From positions 1 through 41,299 of the forward strand of contig QQNE01000034.1 in the NCBI GenBank assembly GCA_003402735.1: a stretch of DNA of 41,299 nt, in the 5' to 3' direction. Positions 1 to 8,714 of the stretch are shown one piece after another. The notes under the pieces were generated by a model. It did not search any database, was not told the DNA's origin, and saw only the letters and a program-made list of their open reading frames with translations. The DNA comes from Verrucomicrobiota bacterium. GTDB lineage: Bacteria; Verrucomicrobiota; Verrucomicrobiia; Verrucomicrobiales; DEV007. Position numbers and translations under genes: made by a program. Position 1 is the stretch's first letter, and the number at the start of each line of letters is the position of its first letter.

Positions 1-935
1 GATCTCGAACCCGATTTCGATTTCGATTTCGAAGGGGAAAGGGAAAGCGGACCCAGCGAGGCGGCTGTCGGTTGAGATGCGGGGGTGAACCGGAAATCGA
101 ATCGCAATCGAAATCGAAATCGAACTCGCAATCGAAAAGCGGTGATCGGAGCTTTCGATCTCGATTTCGAAGGGAAGGGGAAAGCGGACCCAGCGAGGCG
201 GCTGTCGGTTGAGATGCGGGGGTGGACCGGAAATCGAATCGCAATCGAAAAGCGGTGATCGGAGCTTTCGATCTCGAACCCGATTTCGATTTCGATTTCG
301 AAAGGGAAAAGCGGCCCCAGCGAGGCGGCTGTGGGTTAAGATGCGGGGGTGGACCGGAAATCGAATCGCAATCGAAATCGAACTCGCAATCGAAAAGCGG
401 TGATCGGAGCTTTCGATCTCGAACCCGATTTCGATTTCGATTTCGAATGGAAGGGGAAAGCGGCCCCAGCGAGGCGGCTGTGGGTTGAGATGCGGGGGTG
501 AACCGGAAATCGAATCGCAATCGAAATCGAAATCGAACTCGCAATCGAAGAGCGGTGATCGGAGCTTTCGATCTCGAACCCGATTTCGATTTCGATTTCG
601 AAGGGGAAAGGGAAAAGCGGTCCCAGCGAGGCGGCTGTGGGTTGAGATGCGGGGGTGGACCGGAAATCGAACTCGCAATCGAAGAGCGGTGATCGGAGCT
701 TTCGATCTCGAACCCGATTTCGATTTCGATTTCGATTTCGAAGGGGAAAGGGAAAAGCGGCCCCAGCGAGGCGGCTGTGGGTTGAGATGCGGGGGTGGAC
801 CGGAAATCGCAATCGAAATCGAAATCGCAATCGAAAAGCGGTGATCGGAGCTTTCGATCTCGAACCCGATTTCGATTTCGATTTCGAAGGGGAAAGGGAA
901 AGCGGACCCAGCGAGGCGGCTGTCGGTTGAGATGC
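1..935. repeat. Tandem array of variable ~127-157 bp units built on ATCGAA/TTCGAT hexamers
   Basis: The phrase AGATGCGGGGGTG recurs at about 75, 212, 339, 488, 645, 785 and 930, giving spacings of 137, 127, 149, 157, 140 and 145 bp. Each unit has the order: GGACCGGAAATCGAATCGC, a run of ATCGAA-type hexamers, a constant core GCGGTGATCGGAGCTTTCG, a run of TTCGAT hexamers, a G/A-rich stretch (GGGGAAAGGG), then CCCAGCGAGGCGGCTGT. The two hexamer runs are complementary, so each unit can fold into a long hairpin around the core. The hexamer number differs from unit to unit on both arms, as expected from slippage. The window begins inside a unit, so the array may extend leftwards. Several frames stay open through it because the hexamer period is a multiple of three; the predicted peptides are simple RFRF, DFDF or SKSK repeats and are not credible proteins. 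Confidence 0.93.
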
Positions 936-1112
936 GGGGGTGGACTTTCTGGCCGAAACCCATGTGAACCGGCTTCCGCTTCGTGGCTTTGTGCGAGGCT
1001 TCCAATGTCCTTTCGAGGATTGCTCACATTGGTATCCGCAGATTGATCCGGCGGTGATGCGATGGGAAAGCCGGCCACCTGTTGGGGAAATGGGAGATTT
1101 GGGCGAGTTCCC
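936..1112. other. Gene-free spacer between repeat array and cyclase gene
   Basis: This 177 bp stretch follows the last partial repeat unit and ends at the stop codon of the minus-strand cyclase gene. No convincing reading frame, RNA gene or hairpin-plus-T-run terminator is seen. It would hold the 3' end of the cyclase transcript. Confidence 0.5.
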
Positions 1113-2834
1113 TTATTTCCCGGGCAGGGTCCAGACGAAGTCGAGCGGGGCTTCGGGGGTGAGCATGGCTTCCGCGACGCGGAGGTTGAGGAGGCGACCG
1201 GGGCCATCGTCAGGGAAATGCTGAAAGAGTTCGCCCATGGCGAGGTCTGATTCGGCGAGGTTACCGGCTTCGAAGGCGTGGATGGCCTTTTCGTAGAGGG
1301 TGCGGAGGACTTCCCACTGGGGACCGGATTGGGAGGTGAGTTGGTAGAGTTCGACGGGGGCCGCGATGTTCTGGACCTTGACGTGGCAGATCTTGCGGAG
1401 GGAAGCGGGGTCCCAGTCCGGGGAGAGGCGGCGGCGGGTTTCGCCGGTGATGAGCAGGCGGGTGCGGAGGTATTTGGTGGCTCCCTGGACGCGGCTGCCG
1501 AGGTTCACGGTGTTTCCGAGGGGGCCGTATTTGAATTTGCGGTCCGTGCCGATGTTGCCGACGAGGGCGCGGCCGGAATTGATGCCGATTCCGAAGTCTG
1601 TCGTGAAGCCGACGGTGGCCTGCCATTCCGCGTTGAGTTCATCGACCAGGGCGAGCATGCCGAGCGCGGCGTTGCAGGCGCGGTCGGCGTGGTCCGGACA
1701 TTCCCGGGGGGCGCCCCACATGGCGAACAGCTCGTCTCCGGCGTAGTCGACCAGCACGCCATCGTGCTCAATGACCAGGTTGGAGAGTTTGTTCATGATG
1801 GCGCGCAACCAGCGGACGGTGACTTCCGGCCCGGCTTTTTCGCTGACGGTGCTGAAGCCGCGGATGTCACAGAAGAGGACGCTGACATCGACGGCGCGCC
1901 CGTCCATGTTGCGCAAGTCGGGATGACGGGCGAACTCGCGGGCGAGGTCGGCGGGGAAGAACTGTTCGAATTCCTTTTGGCGGAGTCGTTTGCGTTCCAG
2001 GGAAGACTTCACCCGGGCGGCGAGGAGATCGACGTGGAACGGTTTGGGAATGAAATCGTCCGCGCCGAGGGCGATGCAGCGCACGGCGGCATCGACGAGG
2101 CGCTGGCCGGTGACGACGAGGACCGGGGTGTGTTGGAGGTGGCCGTTGCGGGCGAGTTGTTCGAGGACCTCGAACCCGGAGAACTTGGGCATTTCGAGAT
2201 CGAGCAAGAGCAGGTCGTGATCGCCGGTGGCGACTGCTTTGAGGGCGGCTTCGCCATCCTCGACGGCGGTGACCTGGTAACCCATCTGGGTGAGAACATC
2301 GCTGAGGTTTTCGCGGTTCAGGGGATCGTCATCGGCCACCACGATGGAGGCGGAGACGGCGTCGTGGGCCAACCGAAGCGGAGCCGACGTCTCCTCGCCG
2401 CGGCCGAGGACGCCGAGAAAGCCCTGGGGTTCGCCGGTGCTGGAGCCGTAGGCGTCGATCAGCTCCAGACAGGCATCCAGGGTGTCGCGCATGCGCTGGG
2501 TGGCCGATGCCCAGGGTTCGTCCGGGAGACAGCGGAGCAGCATTTGGGCGGGACCGCTGAGGTGGTTGAGATGGTTGCGGGCATCATGTCGCACCGCGCG
2601 GGTGGTGTCGGTGTCGACCGCGCCCGAGGAGTTCCAGCCTTCGCTGGAAAGATCGGCGCTGACGAAGTGGCTGGTTTGGGCGACCGCCTCCTTCATCCTG
2701 GAGAGGTAGCGGAGGACTTTTTCCTCAGGTGGGGTGTCGGTGCCGGTGGTGAGGCCGTGTTCCAGAGCGTGGATTTGGTCCCGAAGACCGCAGAGGTGCT
2801 GGAGCAGGAGATCCTTGGGATGGGTTGGGCTCAC
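1113..2834 (-). CDS. Response regulator with C-terminal class III adenylate/guanylate cyclase domain
   Basis: A 573-residue cytoplasmic protein that probably makes a cyclic nucleotide in response to phosphorylation. Residues 1-135 are helical and hold RHDARNHL (His83), which resembles a phosphotransfer or degenerate dimerisation helix. Residues 163-280 are a receiver: acidic VADDD, phosphoacceptor Asp212 in LDLEMP, and Lys264 in IPKPF. Residues 310-500 are a class III cyclase: metal Asp323 in CDIRGF, Asp367 in AGDELF, and the NTVNLGSR segment giving the expected Asn444 and Arg448. The start is GTG, one base after the stop of the upstream receiver gene, so translation is likely coupled. It is the last gene of a kinase-receiver-cyclase operon and the likely output. 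No transmembrane segment is present. Whether it makes cAMP or cGMP cannot be read with confidence: the adenine-specifying Asp position appears to be Asn441. Confidence 0.9.
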   Translation of the reverse strand: MSPTHPKDLLLQHLCGLRDQIHALEHGLTTGTDTPPEEKVLRYLSRMKEAVAQTSHFVSADLSSEGWNSSGAVDTDTTRAVRHDARNHLNHLSGPAQMLLRCLPDEPWASATQRMRDTLDACLELIDAYGSSTGEPQGFLGVLGRGEETSAPLRLAHDAVSASIVVADDDPLNRENLSDVLTQMGYQVTAVEDGEAALKAVATGDHDLLLLDLEMPKFSGFEVLEQLARNGHLQHTPVLVVTGQRLVDAAVRCIALGADDFIPKPFHVDLLAARVKSSLERKRLRQKEFEQFFPADLAREFARHPDLRNMDGRAVDVSVLFCDIRGFSTVSEKAGPEVTVRWLRAIMNKLSNLVIEHDGVLVDYAGDELFAMWGAPRECPDHADRACNAALGMLALVDELNAEWQATVGFTTDFGIGINSGRALVGNIGTDRKFKYGPLGNTVNLGSRVQGATKYLRTRLLITGETRRRLSPDWDPASLRKICHVKVQNIAAPVELYQLTSQSGPQWEVLRTLYEKAIHAFEAGNLAESDLAMGELFQHFPDDGPGRLLNLRVAEAMLTPEAPLDFVWTLPGK

Positions 2835-2835
2835 G

Positions 2836-3237
2836 TCACTTGGAGGGCTTGCGAAGATGGGTTTCGATGGTGTCGAGGAGGGCGGCGAAATCGTAGGGCT
2901 TGGCCTGGAGATCGTCGCATCCGGCGCCGAGAATGCGTTCCTTTTGATGGAGCATGTTGTGGGCGGTGAGGGCGATCACCGGGATGTTCCGGATGGCTGG
3001 GTTTTCCTTGATGGCGCGAGTGGCCTCGAGTCCGGCCTCGCGGTTGAGGACGTCGGAGGCGCTGGAATCGGGCATTTGCACGTCCATGAGAATCAGGTCC
3101 GGTTGTTGGGCAAGGGCGAGTTTGATGACCTCCTCGCGGCTGGTGGCGATCGCCAGGGAATAGCCCTCATCGGTCAGGAGATCGGTCAGGATCTCGATGT
3201 TGTTGCGGTCGTCTTCAGCAATGAGGATCTTTGGCAT
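2836..3237 (-). CDS. Stand-alone receiver (CheY-like) response regulator
   Basis: A 133-residue single receiver domain. The acidic pocket is EDD (residues 8-10), the phosphoacceptor is Asp52 in LMDVQMP, the switch Thr91 is in IALTAHN, and Lys113 is in QAKPYD. There is no output domain, so it should pass phosphate on or act by protein contact. Its ATG lies inside the 3' end of the histidine kinase gene (23 bp overlap) and its stop is one base before the cyclase GTG. The three genes therefore look co-transcribed and translationally coupled. A role as shuttle between the kinase and the downstream receiver-cyclase, with His83 of the cyclase protein as an intermediate, is inference. A segment around residues 57-75 is slightly longer than in typical CheY proteins. 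Confidence 0.92.
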   Translation of the reverse strand: MPKILIAEDDRNNIEILTDLLTDEGYSLAIATSREEVIKLALAQQPDLILMDVQMPDSSASDVLNREAGLEATRAIKENPAIRNIPVIALTAHNMLHQKERILGAGCDDLQAKPYDFAALLDTIETHLRKPSK

Positions 3238-5602
3238 GGGCGGATTCTGGCTGAGGGTCCGGGGGAGGTTGGGAGGCGGGTTTCAGTTCGAGAGGAATCT
3301 CCAACGTGAAGACGGAACCCTTGCCGGGGGCGCTCGATTCGAGGAAGACGCGCCCTCCCAGGAGGCGGCCGAGTCCTTCGGAAATCACGAGGCCGAGGCC
3401 GGTGCCGGACTGGTTCATTTTCTTGTTGGTATAAAAGCGGGTGAAGAGGCGGGCTTGTTCCTCCGTGGTCATGCCGCGGCCGGAATCGATGACGCGGAAG
3501 CGGACCCAGTCGGACGCATCTTGTTTGAAGCGCTTGGCTTCGAGGCGGACGAGGCCGTCCTTGGTAAACTTGCAGGCGTTGGAAATGAGATTGGTGAGGA
3601 CTTGACGGAGGCGTTGGCGATCGGTGTGGAGATCGATGAGGCGGTGATCCCAGGAAAAGTCGAGTGTGTTGTTGTTTTTGCGGGCTTGGAACTGGAGGCT
3701 TTCGCGCAAATCGAGGAGGAACTCACCGACCTTGAACGGTTCGGGTTCGGCGGTGATGCCGCCCATGATGATCTTTTGGAAGTCGAGGATGTCATCGATG
3801 AGGGTTTCCAGGTGACCGGCGGCGGCCAGGGATTTGGCGACATAATCCCGTTCCTTGTCGGTCGGGAGCTGATCTCGTTGCAGTTTTCGTTGGAGGAGTT
3901 GGAGGAAACCGGAGACGGCGGTGAGCGGGGTGCGGAGTTCGTGGCTGACGTTGGCGAGGAAGGCGTCTTTCTCCTTGGCCAGCCCTTCGAGTTGGCGATT
4001 GGCCTCGCGGAGTTCGGCGGTTCGTTCTTCGACTCGTTTTTCGAGTTGTTCCTGGGCGCTGATGATCTCTTCGAAGAGTCTTTTGGAGGCGCGGCCGACG
4101 TCGCCGATCTCATCTTCGCGGTGGAGGGGGAGGGTGGAGATCAGTTCGGCCAACCGTTCGTGGAGGGCCCCGCCCTCATCGGCGAGAATGTGATGGGCCG
4201 TGGCGGTCATGCCGCGGATGGGTTGGACGATGCTCATGGCCGCGGCCATGGCCACAAGGAGGGCGGCGGCTCCGAGGAGAACGACCCAGGACAGGAGTTT
4301 GGAGCGGATTTCGTAACGGATGGCCCCGGTGAACTCCTCCTGAAAAGCGGCATACATCAAGAGGTAGCGTCGCTGACCTTGCCCGGTGCGGAGGTGGAGG
4401 TCGATGCACGAGATGTGGCAATGCTTGCAACGGAGGAGTTTTTTCCACTCGAACGCATCGTGATTGGCGGGGAGCCCGGCGTATTTGAGGATTTCCCGTT
4501 CCAGGGTTTGGATGAAGCTGGGATGGCCCGGTTTGCTGCCCTCGAAAGCGGCTTTGTCGGGAGCGAGCAAGCGAAAATCTGAGACGGAACTGGAGGGCCC
4601 GCTGAGTTGCCAATTCGAGGCGCGGAAGCGTTTGCTTAGAGCCTTGAAGTAGGCAGAATCGCCTTCCGGATCCGCTTGCTTCTTTTCGAGCAGAGCGCTG
4701 CGGAGTTCGGGGGAGGGACGGCCCTCTTGGAAAAAGAACGGTTTGCGGAGCGGTTCGGCTTCAAGAAGTCCCAGGGTTTCCATGCGGGCCTCGGTGGCCA
4801 TGAAACTGGTTTTGCGCAGTTTCTCGACTTCCTCGCGCAGATCCCTCTCGAAGAGTTCATCCCGTCCGAAGCCTCTGGAGATGGCCATGTCCGGGTGCAT
4901 GAGGAAGGGTTGGCCGGGGGCGTCGATGTCCACGAGGAAGAAGAGATGGCGCGGGGAGTAGAACTGCTCCAGGCGGTAGGCGATGGTGAGGTAGCGGGCT
5001 TCCCGGGTCCACGATGGAGGAGGCTGGACGCGCACGCAGACCCAGAAGACCGTCATCCACTCGGTCCGCCAGACGGGGGCGGTGAGGTCGCCATCCCGGG
5101 CGGCCTCCTCGCGCACCTCCGCCTGGGTCCGGACGAGGTTGGAAATCAGGGGGATGTTGCGGGTCTCGCTGTCGGCGAGCCGGAGCAGGTCGATCTGTTC
5201 CGAGTTGTCGAGACCGCGGATGCGGCTGAAGCCGGCGGGGCCGACGGGTTCACCGGAGGGCTTGAGGATCTCCACGGCGAGGTATTCCTCCCAGAGCGGG
5301 GAGGTTTGTGCGCTGCGGGTCGCGATGGTGGCGAGCTCGCCGCCATAGACGGCTTGTTGGATTTCGCGGTCGGCGGCCAGTTTGCCGGCCTCCTCTCGGA
5401 GCGTGGCGGATTGATCGATGATCGACCATCCGCGCAGGGCGGATTCGTCGGAGAGATCGACCAGTTCGTGATTTTCAACGGTGCGGGCGGCGATTTGTTG
5501 GAGGAAGAGCGCGGTGCCGACGGCCACGAAAACGGCCACGGCCATGACGAGGAGGCCAGCCTTTTCCTGGATGCCGAACTTGAGATGGAGGTTGAGCTTC
5601 AT
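3215..5602 (-). CDS. Membrane sensor histidine kinase with periplasmic c-type haem motif
   Basis: A 795-residue kinase. One membrane segment lies near residues 14-35, a periplasmic region spans about 36-436, and a second membrane segment about 437-459. A HAMP region with coiled coil follows, then HisKA with VSHELRTPLT (His554), and an ATPase domain with NLISNACKFT, DSGRGM and GTGLGL. Residues 392-396 are CKHCH, a CxxCH haem c attachment site on the periplasmic side just before the second membrane segment. This placement resembles haem-c sensor domains such as DUF3365/Tll0287-like ones, but I cannot assign that family firmly. The expected input is redox state or a small gas (inference). ATG start. 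It heads the kinase-receiver-cyclase operon and lies 61 bp downstream of the anion symporter on the same strand. Confidence 0.92.
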   Translation of the reverse strand: MKLNLHLKFGIQEKAGLLVMAVAVFVAVGTALFLQQIAARTVENHELVDLSDESALRGWSIIDQSATLREEAGKLAADREIQQAVYGGELATIATRSAQTSPLWEEYLAVEILKPSGEPVGPAGFSRIRGLDNSEQIDLLRLADSETRNIPLISNLVRTQAEVREEAARDGDLTAPVWRTEWMTVFWVCVRVQPPPSWTREARYLTIAYRLEQFYSPRHLFFLVDIDAPGQPFLMHPDMAISRGFGRDELFERDLREEVEKLRKTSFMATEARMETLGLLEAEPLRKPFFFQEGRPSPELRSALLEKKQADPEGDSAYFKALSKRFRASNWQLSGPSSSVSDFRLLAPDKAAFEGSKPGHPSFIQTLEREILKYAGLPANHDAFEWKKLLRCKHCHISCIDLHLRTGQGQRRYLLMYAAFQEEFTGAIRYEIRSKLLSWVVLLGAAALLVAMAAAMSIVQPIRGMTATAHHILADEGGALHERLAELISTLPLHREDEIGDVGRASKRLFEEIISAQEQLEKRVEERTAELREANRQLEGLAKEKDAFLANVSHELRTPLTAVSGFLQLLQRKLQRDQLPTDKERDYVAKSLAAAGHLETLIDDILDFQKIIMGGITAEPEPFKVGEFLLDLRESLQFQARKNNNTLDFSWDHRLIDLHTDRQRLRQVLTNLISNACKFTKDGLVRLEAKRFKQDASDWVRFRVIDSGRGMTTEEQARLFTRFYTNKKMNQSGTGLGLVISEGLGRLLGGRVFLESSAPGKGSVFTLEIPLELKPASQPPPDPQPESAHAKDPHC

Positions 5603-5663
5603 CGAGGCCGCACGAGCCTCACCGAGGCATCAAAATGGGGCAAAGTCCAAAACTTCCGGCGTT

Positions 5664-7169
5664 TCAAAGCCCGAATGCCCACTTCCCCAGGGTCCAGGTG
5701 AGGAGCGGGATGAGAACGACAAAGAGGAGATCGACGCGGATTCCGGTTCTGGCCATGCGGGGCAGGGAAATCAGTCCGGTGCCGAAGGCGATGGCGTTGG
5801 GCGGGGTTCCCACCGGGAGGGCGAAGTCGGCGCTGGCGGCGAGGGCGACCGGCAGGCAGAAGAGGAGGGCGGGTTGGTGCATCGCCTCCGCCATGGGCGC
5901 GATCACGGGGAGGAAGGCGGCGGTGGTGGCGGTGTTGCTGGTGAGGGCGGTGGCCAGAATGACCCCGGCGCTGATGGCGAAGAGGATGAGCAGGGGAGGC
6001 CAGGATTGCATGCCTTGCATGGAGGTGGCCAGGGCGGCGGCGAGTTTGGTTTTTTCCACGGCGGAGGCCAGGCTGAGTCCACCTCCGAAGAGGATCAACA
6101 CGTCCCAGGGCATGTTGCGCAAGGCGCTCCAGTCGAGGACAAAGCTGCCGCGGCGCCAATCCGCCGGGATGAAGAACAGGAGCGTGGCGCAGCCCATGGC
6201 GATCGCTTCGTCGGTGAGCTCCGGGGCGTGGGTTTTCCAGAGTTCGCGGGTGAGCCAGAGGGAGATGGCCAGCAGGAAAGCACCGCTCACGGCCCATTCT
6301 GGAGCGGACATGGGACCGAGTTTGGATCGTTCCGTTCGGAGTGCTTCTCCCACGCCCGGCACGGCGCGGTTCCCGATTTGGAAGCTGACGCGGGTCAGGA
6401 TCCAATAGACGAAGGGGAGCGAGACCAAGATCATGGGAACGCCCAGCAGCATCCATTGGGCGAAACTGACGGCGACGCCGCGAGCTTCGAGGAATCCCTT
6501 GAGGATGCTGTTGGGCGGCGTTCCGATGAGCGTGCCCATGCCGCCGATGTTGGCTCCGTAAGCGATGGCCAGAACCAGGGCGGCGCCGAAGGCTTGGGAG
6601 CCCGGGCCGCGCCGGACCATGCGGTGGATCGAGAGACCGACCGGCATCAGCATCATGGTGGTGGCGGCGTTGCTGGTCCACATGCTGACAAAGGCCGACG
6701 CGCAGAGAAAGCCTTTGATGAGCGAGCGGGGTTTGGTGCCGGCGCGGGCCACGATTTCCAGAGCGATCCGCCGGTGCAAGTTCCAGCGTTCCATGGCCAG
6801 GGCGAGCATGAACCCGCCCATGAACAGGAAGATGACGGGGTCAGCGTAAGGGGCGGCGGCTTCGCGCATGGCGTCCTTGCCCTTGGCGATGCCGAAAGCG
6901 GGGATAAAAACGAGGGGAAGCAATGCGGTGGCCGGGATGGGCAGGGCTTCGGTGATCCAGAAAATGGCCATGGCGAGGGCGAGGCAGGCCGTCCGCGAAG
7001 CCTCGTGGGAAAGTCCCGGAAAGGCGGGCAGAAAGAAGGCGGTGAGGAGGACGGTCAGGCCCCCGATCAACCCTCCGCGTTGTCGCCAACCGATCATTCC
7101 CGTGGCGGGAGGCGCTTCCTCCAAGCTGTGATCCGCGTTCATCTCGGGGCGGAGTTTGGTGTCGCCCAC
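5664..7169 (-). CDS. DASS/SLC13-family sodium:anion (dicarboxylate-type) symporter
   Basis: A polytopic inner-membrane transporter of about 501 residues, close to the usual DASS length. Both signature SNT-type motifs are visible: SMWTSNAATTMM in the first half and TSNTATTAAFLP in the second. The ligand-loop pieces GTPPN (in LIGTPPNSILKG and VGTPPNAIAFG) also occur twice. Family members import di- and tricarboxylates or sulfate with Na+; the substrate here cannot be told. The longest frame starts at a GTG (7169), but an ATG at 7142 (MNADHSLEEAP) is equally reasonable and loses only nine residues ahead of the first helix; neither has a strong ribosome binding site. It faces the MgtC/SapB gene divergently across 253 bp. 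Confidence 0.92.
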   Translation of the reverse strand: MGDTKLRPEMNADHSLEEAPPATGMIGWRQRGGLIGGLTVLLTAFFLPAFPGLSHEASRTACLALAMAIFWITEALPIPATALLPLVFIPAFGIAKGKDAMREAAAPYADPVIFLFMGGFMLALAMERWNLHRRIALEIVARAGTKPRSLIKGFLCASAFVSMWTSNAATTMMLMPVGLSIHRMVRRGPGSQAFGAALVLAIAYGANIGGMGTLIGTPPNSILKGFLEARGVAVSFAQWMLLGVPMILVSLPFVYWILTRVSFQIGNRAVPGVGEALRTERSKLGPMSAPEWAVSGAFLLAISLWLTRELWKTHAPELTDEAIAMGCATLLFFIPADWRRGSFVLDWSALRNMPWDVLILFGGGLSLASAVEKTKLAAALATSMQGMQSWPPLLILFAISAGVILATALTSNTATTAAFLPVIAPMAEAMHQPALLFCLPVALAASADFALPVGTPPNAIAFGTGLISLPRMARTGIRVDLLFVVLIPLLTWTLGKWAFGL

Positions 7170-7383
7170 CCAACATTCTGCACTTTCTGTTTTCTTGCTT
7201 CAGGCATGGAAACGAGTCGCTACGCGGTTCTTACTCAGAATTCATTCTCGCAGCGGAATCGCCCATGCGTTCCGCCTTGGATGACCATCGGTTCCATTCA
7301 CATCCGCTTCCTCTTCGCGCCTTGAATTTGCAGAAAATCGTGCGCCTCACCAAGCACATTTGCTGGGGCGGGGGAGAAGGCAC

Positions 7384-7400
7384 GAAAACATGGTGTTTTC
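7384..7400. promoter_or_regulatory. Perfect 7-3-7 inverted repeat upstream of MgtC/DUF4010 gene
   Basis: GAAAACA-TGG-TGTTTTC is a perfect palindrome with a three-base centre, 22 bp before the ATG at 7423, in the 253 bp divergent region between the symporter and the MgtC/SapB gene. Position and AT-richness in a GC-rich region suit an operator or an untranslated-leader hairpin. No regulator is assigned. Confidence 0.4.
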
Positions 7401-7422
7401 CGCCGAGTTTTTGTAGGGTTGG

Positions 7423-8676
7423 ATGATGGTGGTCGCGACTTCCGACGTTTTCCGGGCCTTGGGCTTGTCTCTGGCCCTGGGTTTGTTGGTGGGGTTGGAG
7501 CGGGAATGGGCCAAGGACCGGGTGGCGGGGATCCGGACATTTGGCCTGGTGACGCTGGCCGGGGCTCTCACCGGGCTGATGTCGGAGCTCTTCGGGGGCT
7601 GGATGGTGGCGGCCAGCATCGCCAGCCTGACGGTGATCATCTGGATCGGCAATGTTCCGAAGCAGGGTTCCAACGGCGCGGACAGCGGGTTGACCACGGA
7701 GTTTGCGATTCTGATCATGTTTTTCGCGGGCCTGCTCGCGATGGTGGATCGCGCGGTGGTGGCGGTGGTGGTGAGCGGGGCGGTGATGGTGCTTCTGCAA
7801 GGGAAAAAGCCCTTGCATGAATTGGTCTCGCGCATTGGTGAGGAGGAGTTGCGGGCGATCGCGCGGCTCGTGTTGATCAGTCTGGTGATCCTCCCAGTGT
7901 TGCCGGATCAGGGGTATGGCTACTTTGAGGTGTTCAATCCGTTTCGGGTTTGGTTCATGGTGGTTCTGATCGTCGGCATCAGCCTGGCGGCGTATCTGGT
8001 GGCCAAGTATGTCGGCCCGCACCGGGGCGTGCTGCTGTCAGGGGTTTTGGGCGGGCTCATTTCGAGCACGGCGACCACCGCCAGTCTTTCCCGCCAAAGC
8101 ATGGTGCCTGGCGCGGGCACGAGGTTGCCGGCCCTGGTGGTGATCCTTTCCTCGACGGTCGTCTTTGCCCGGCTCGTGGCCGAAATTTTTGCGGTGGCTC
8201 CTGGGGCGGCCTGGGAGATGGCCCCGCCGTTTGTGGCGATGTTGGGGTGGATGTCCCTTGTGTCCGGCGGGTGTTGGTGGTGGTCTCGGCAGGAGTTCTC
8301 CACTGCGGTGATTCGGGAACCGCCCTCGGAGTTGAAGAGTGCGGTGGCCTTTGCGGGCCTCTACGCGCTGGTGCTGTTCGGGGTCGCGGTGGCCAAGCAG
8401 CATTTTGGATCGGCCGGGCTTTACGCAGTGGCAGGGATCTCGGGGTTGACTGACATGGATGCCATCACTTTGTCCACGGCCAGCCTGGTCAGCCGGGGGC
8501 ACCTGGAGGCGGCGACTGGCTGGCGGGTGATCATGACCGGTGGCGCCGCCAATCTCATCTTCAAGGCCGTTTTGGCCATGGTTCTGGGGAGCCGGGCGTT
8601 CGCGGGAAAAGTGGCGGTTCTGTTCGCGCTGGCGCTGGGCGGCATGGGGCTCACGGTGTGGCTTTGGCCAACCTGA
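7423..8676 (+). CDS. MgtC/SapB N-terminal domain-DUF4010 membrane protein
   Basis: A 417-residue, very hydrophobic protein with about eleven to twelve membrane helices. The N-terminal part carries the MgtC/SapB signature GLLVGLEREW with a following RTFGLV segment (residues about 18-45). The C-terminal half matches DUF4010: LISSTATTASLSRQSM and, near the end, SGLTDMDAITLS. Proteins with this two-part architecture are widespread; their transported or sensed substrate is unknown, and magnesium is only suggested by the MgtC name. The start is the first of two adjacent ATG codons at 7423; the ribosome binding site is weak (TAGGG). The downstream S9 peptidase begins about 38 bp later, or overlaps if its longer frame is used. 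Confidence 0.9.
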   Translation: MMVVATSDVFRALGLSLALGLLVGLEREWAKDRVAGIRTFGLVTLAGALTGLMSELFGGWMVAASIASLTVIIWIGNVPKQGSNGADSGLTTEFAILIMFFAGLLAMVDRAVVAVVVSGAVMVLLQGKKPLHELVSRIGEEELRAIARLVLISLVILPVLPDQGYGYFEVFNPFRVWFMVVLIVGISLAAYLVAKYVGPHRGVLLSGVLGGLISSTATTASLSRQSMVPGAGTRLPALVVILSSTVVFARLVAEIFAVAPGAAWEMAPPFVAMLGWMSLVSGGCWWWSRQEFSTAVIREPPSELKSAVAFAGLYALVLFGVAVAKQHFGSAGLYAVAGISGLTDMDAITLSTASLVSRGHLEAATGWRVIMTGGAANLIFKAVLAMVLGSRAFAGKVAVLFALALGGMGLTVWLWPT

Positions 8677-8714
8677 GCTTGCCGAAGACTCTCCGGGACG
8701 GCAGAGTCACCGGG

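Noticed and set aside
1-935. CRISPR array
   Set aside because: Units are repeats throughout with no unique spacers of constant length, and no cas genes are present.
209-1046. Overlapping open frames on both strands through the repeat array (up to 164 residues)
   Set aside because: They encode only RFRF, DFDF or SKSK-like repeats, are open in several frames at once, and follow from hexamer units whose period is a multiple of three.
3197-4582. Plus-strand open frame of 461 residues
   Set aside because: It is antisense to the histidine kinase with HisKA and ATPase motifs and has low-complexity Gly/Glu-rich sequence.
7206-7325. Small open frame of 39 codons in the symporter/MgtC divergent region
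   Set aside because: No ribosome binding site, no recognisable sequence, and its place in a promoter region argue against a gene.
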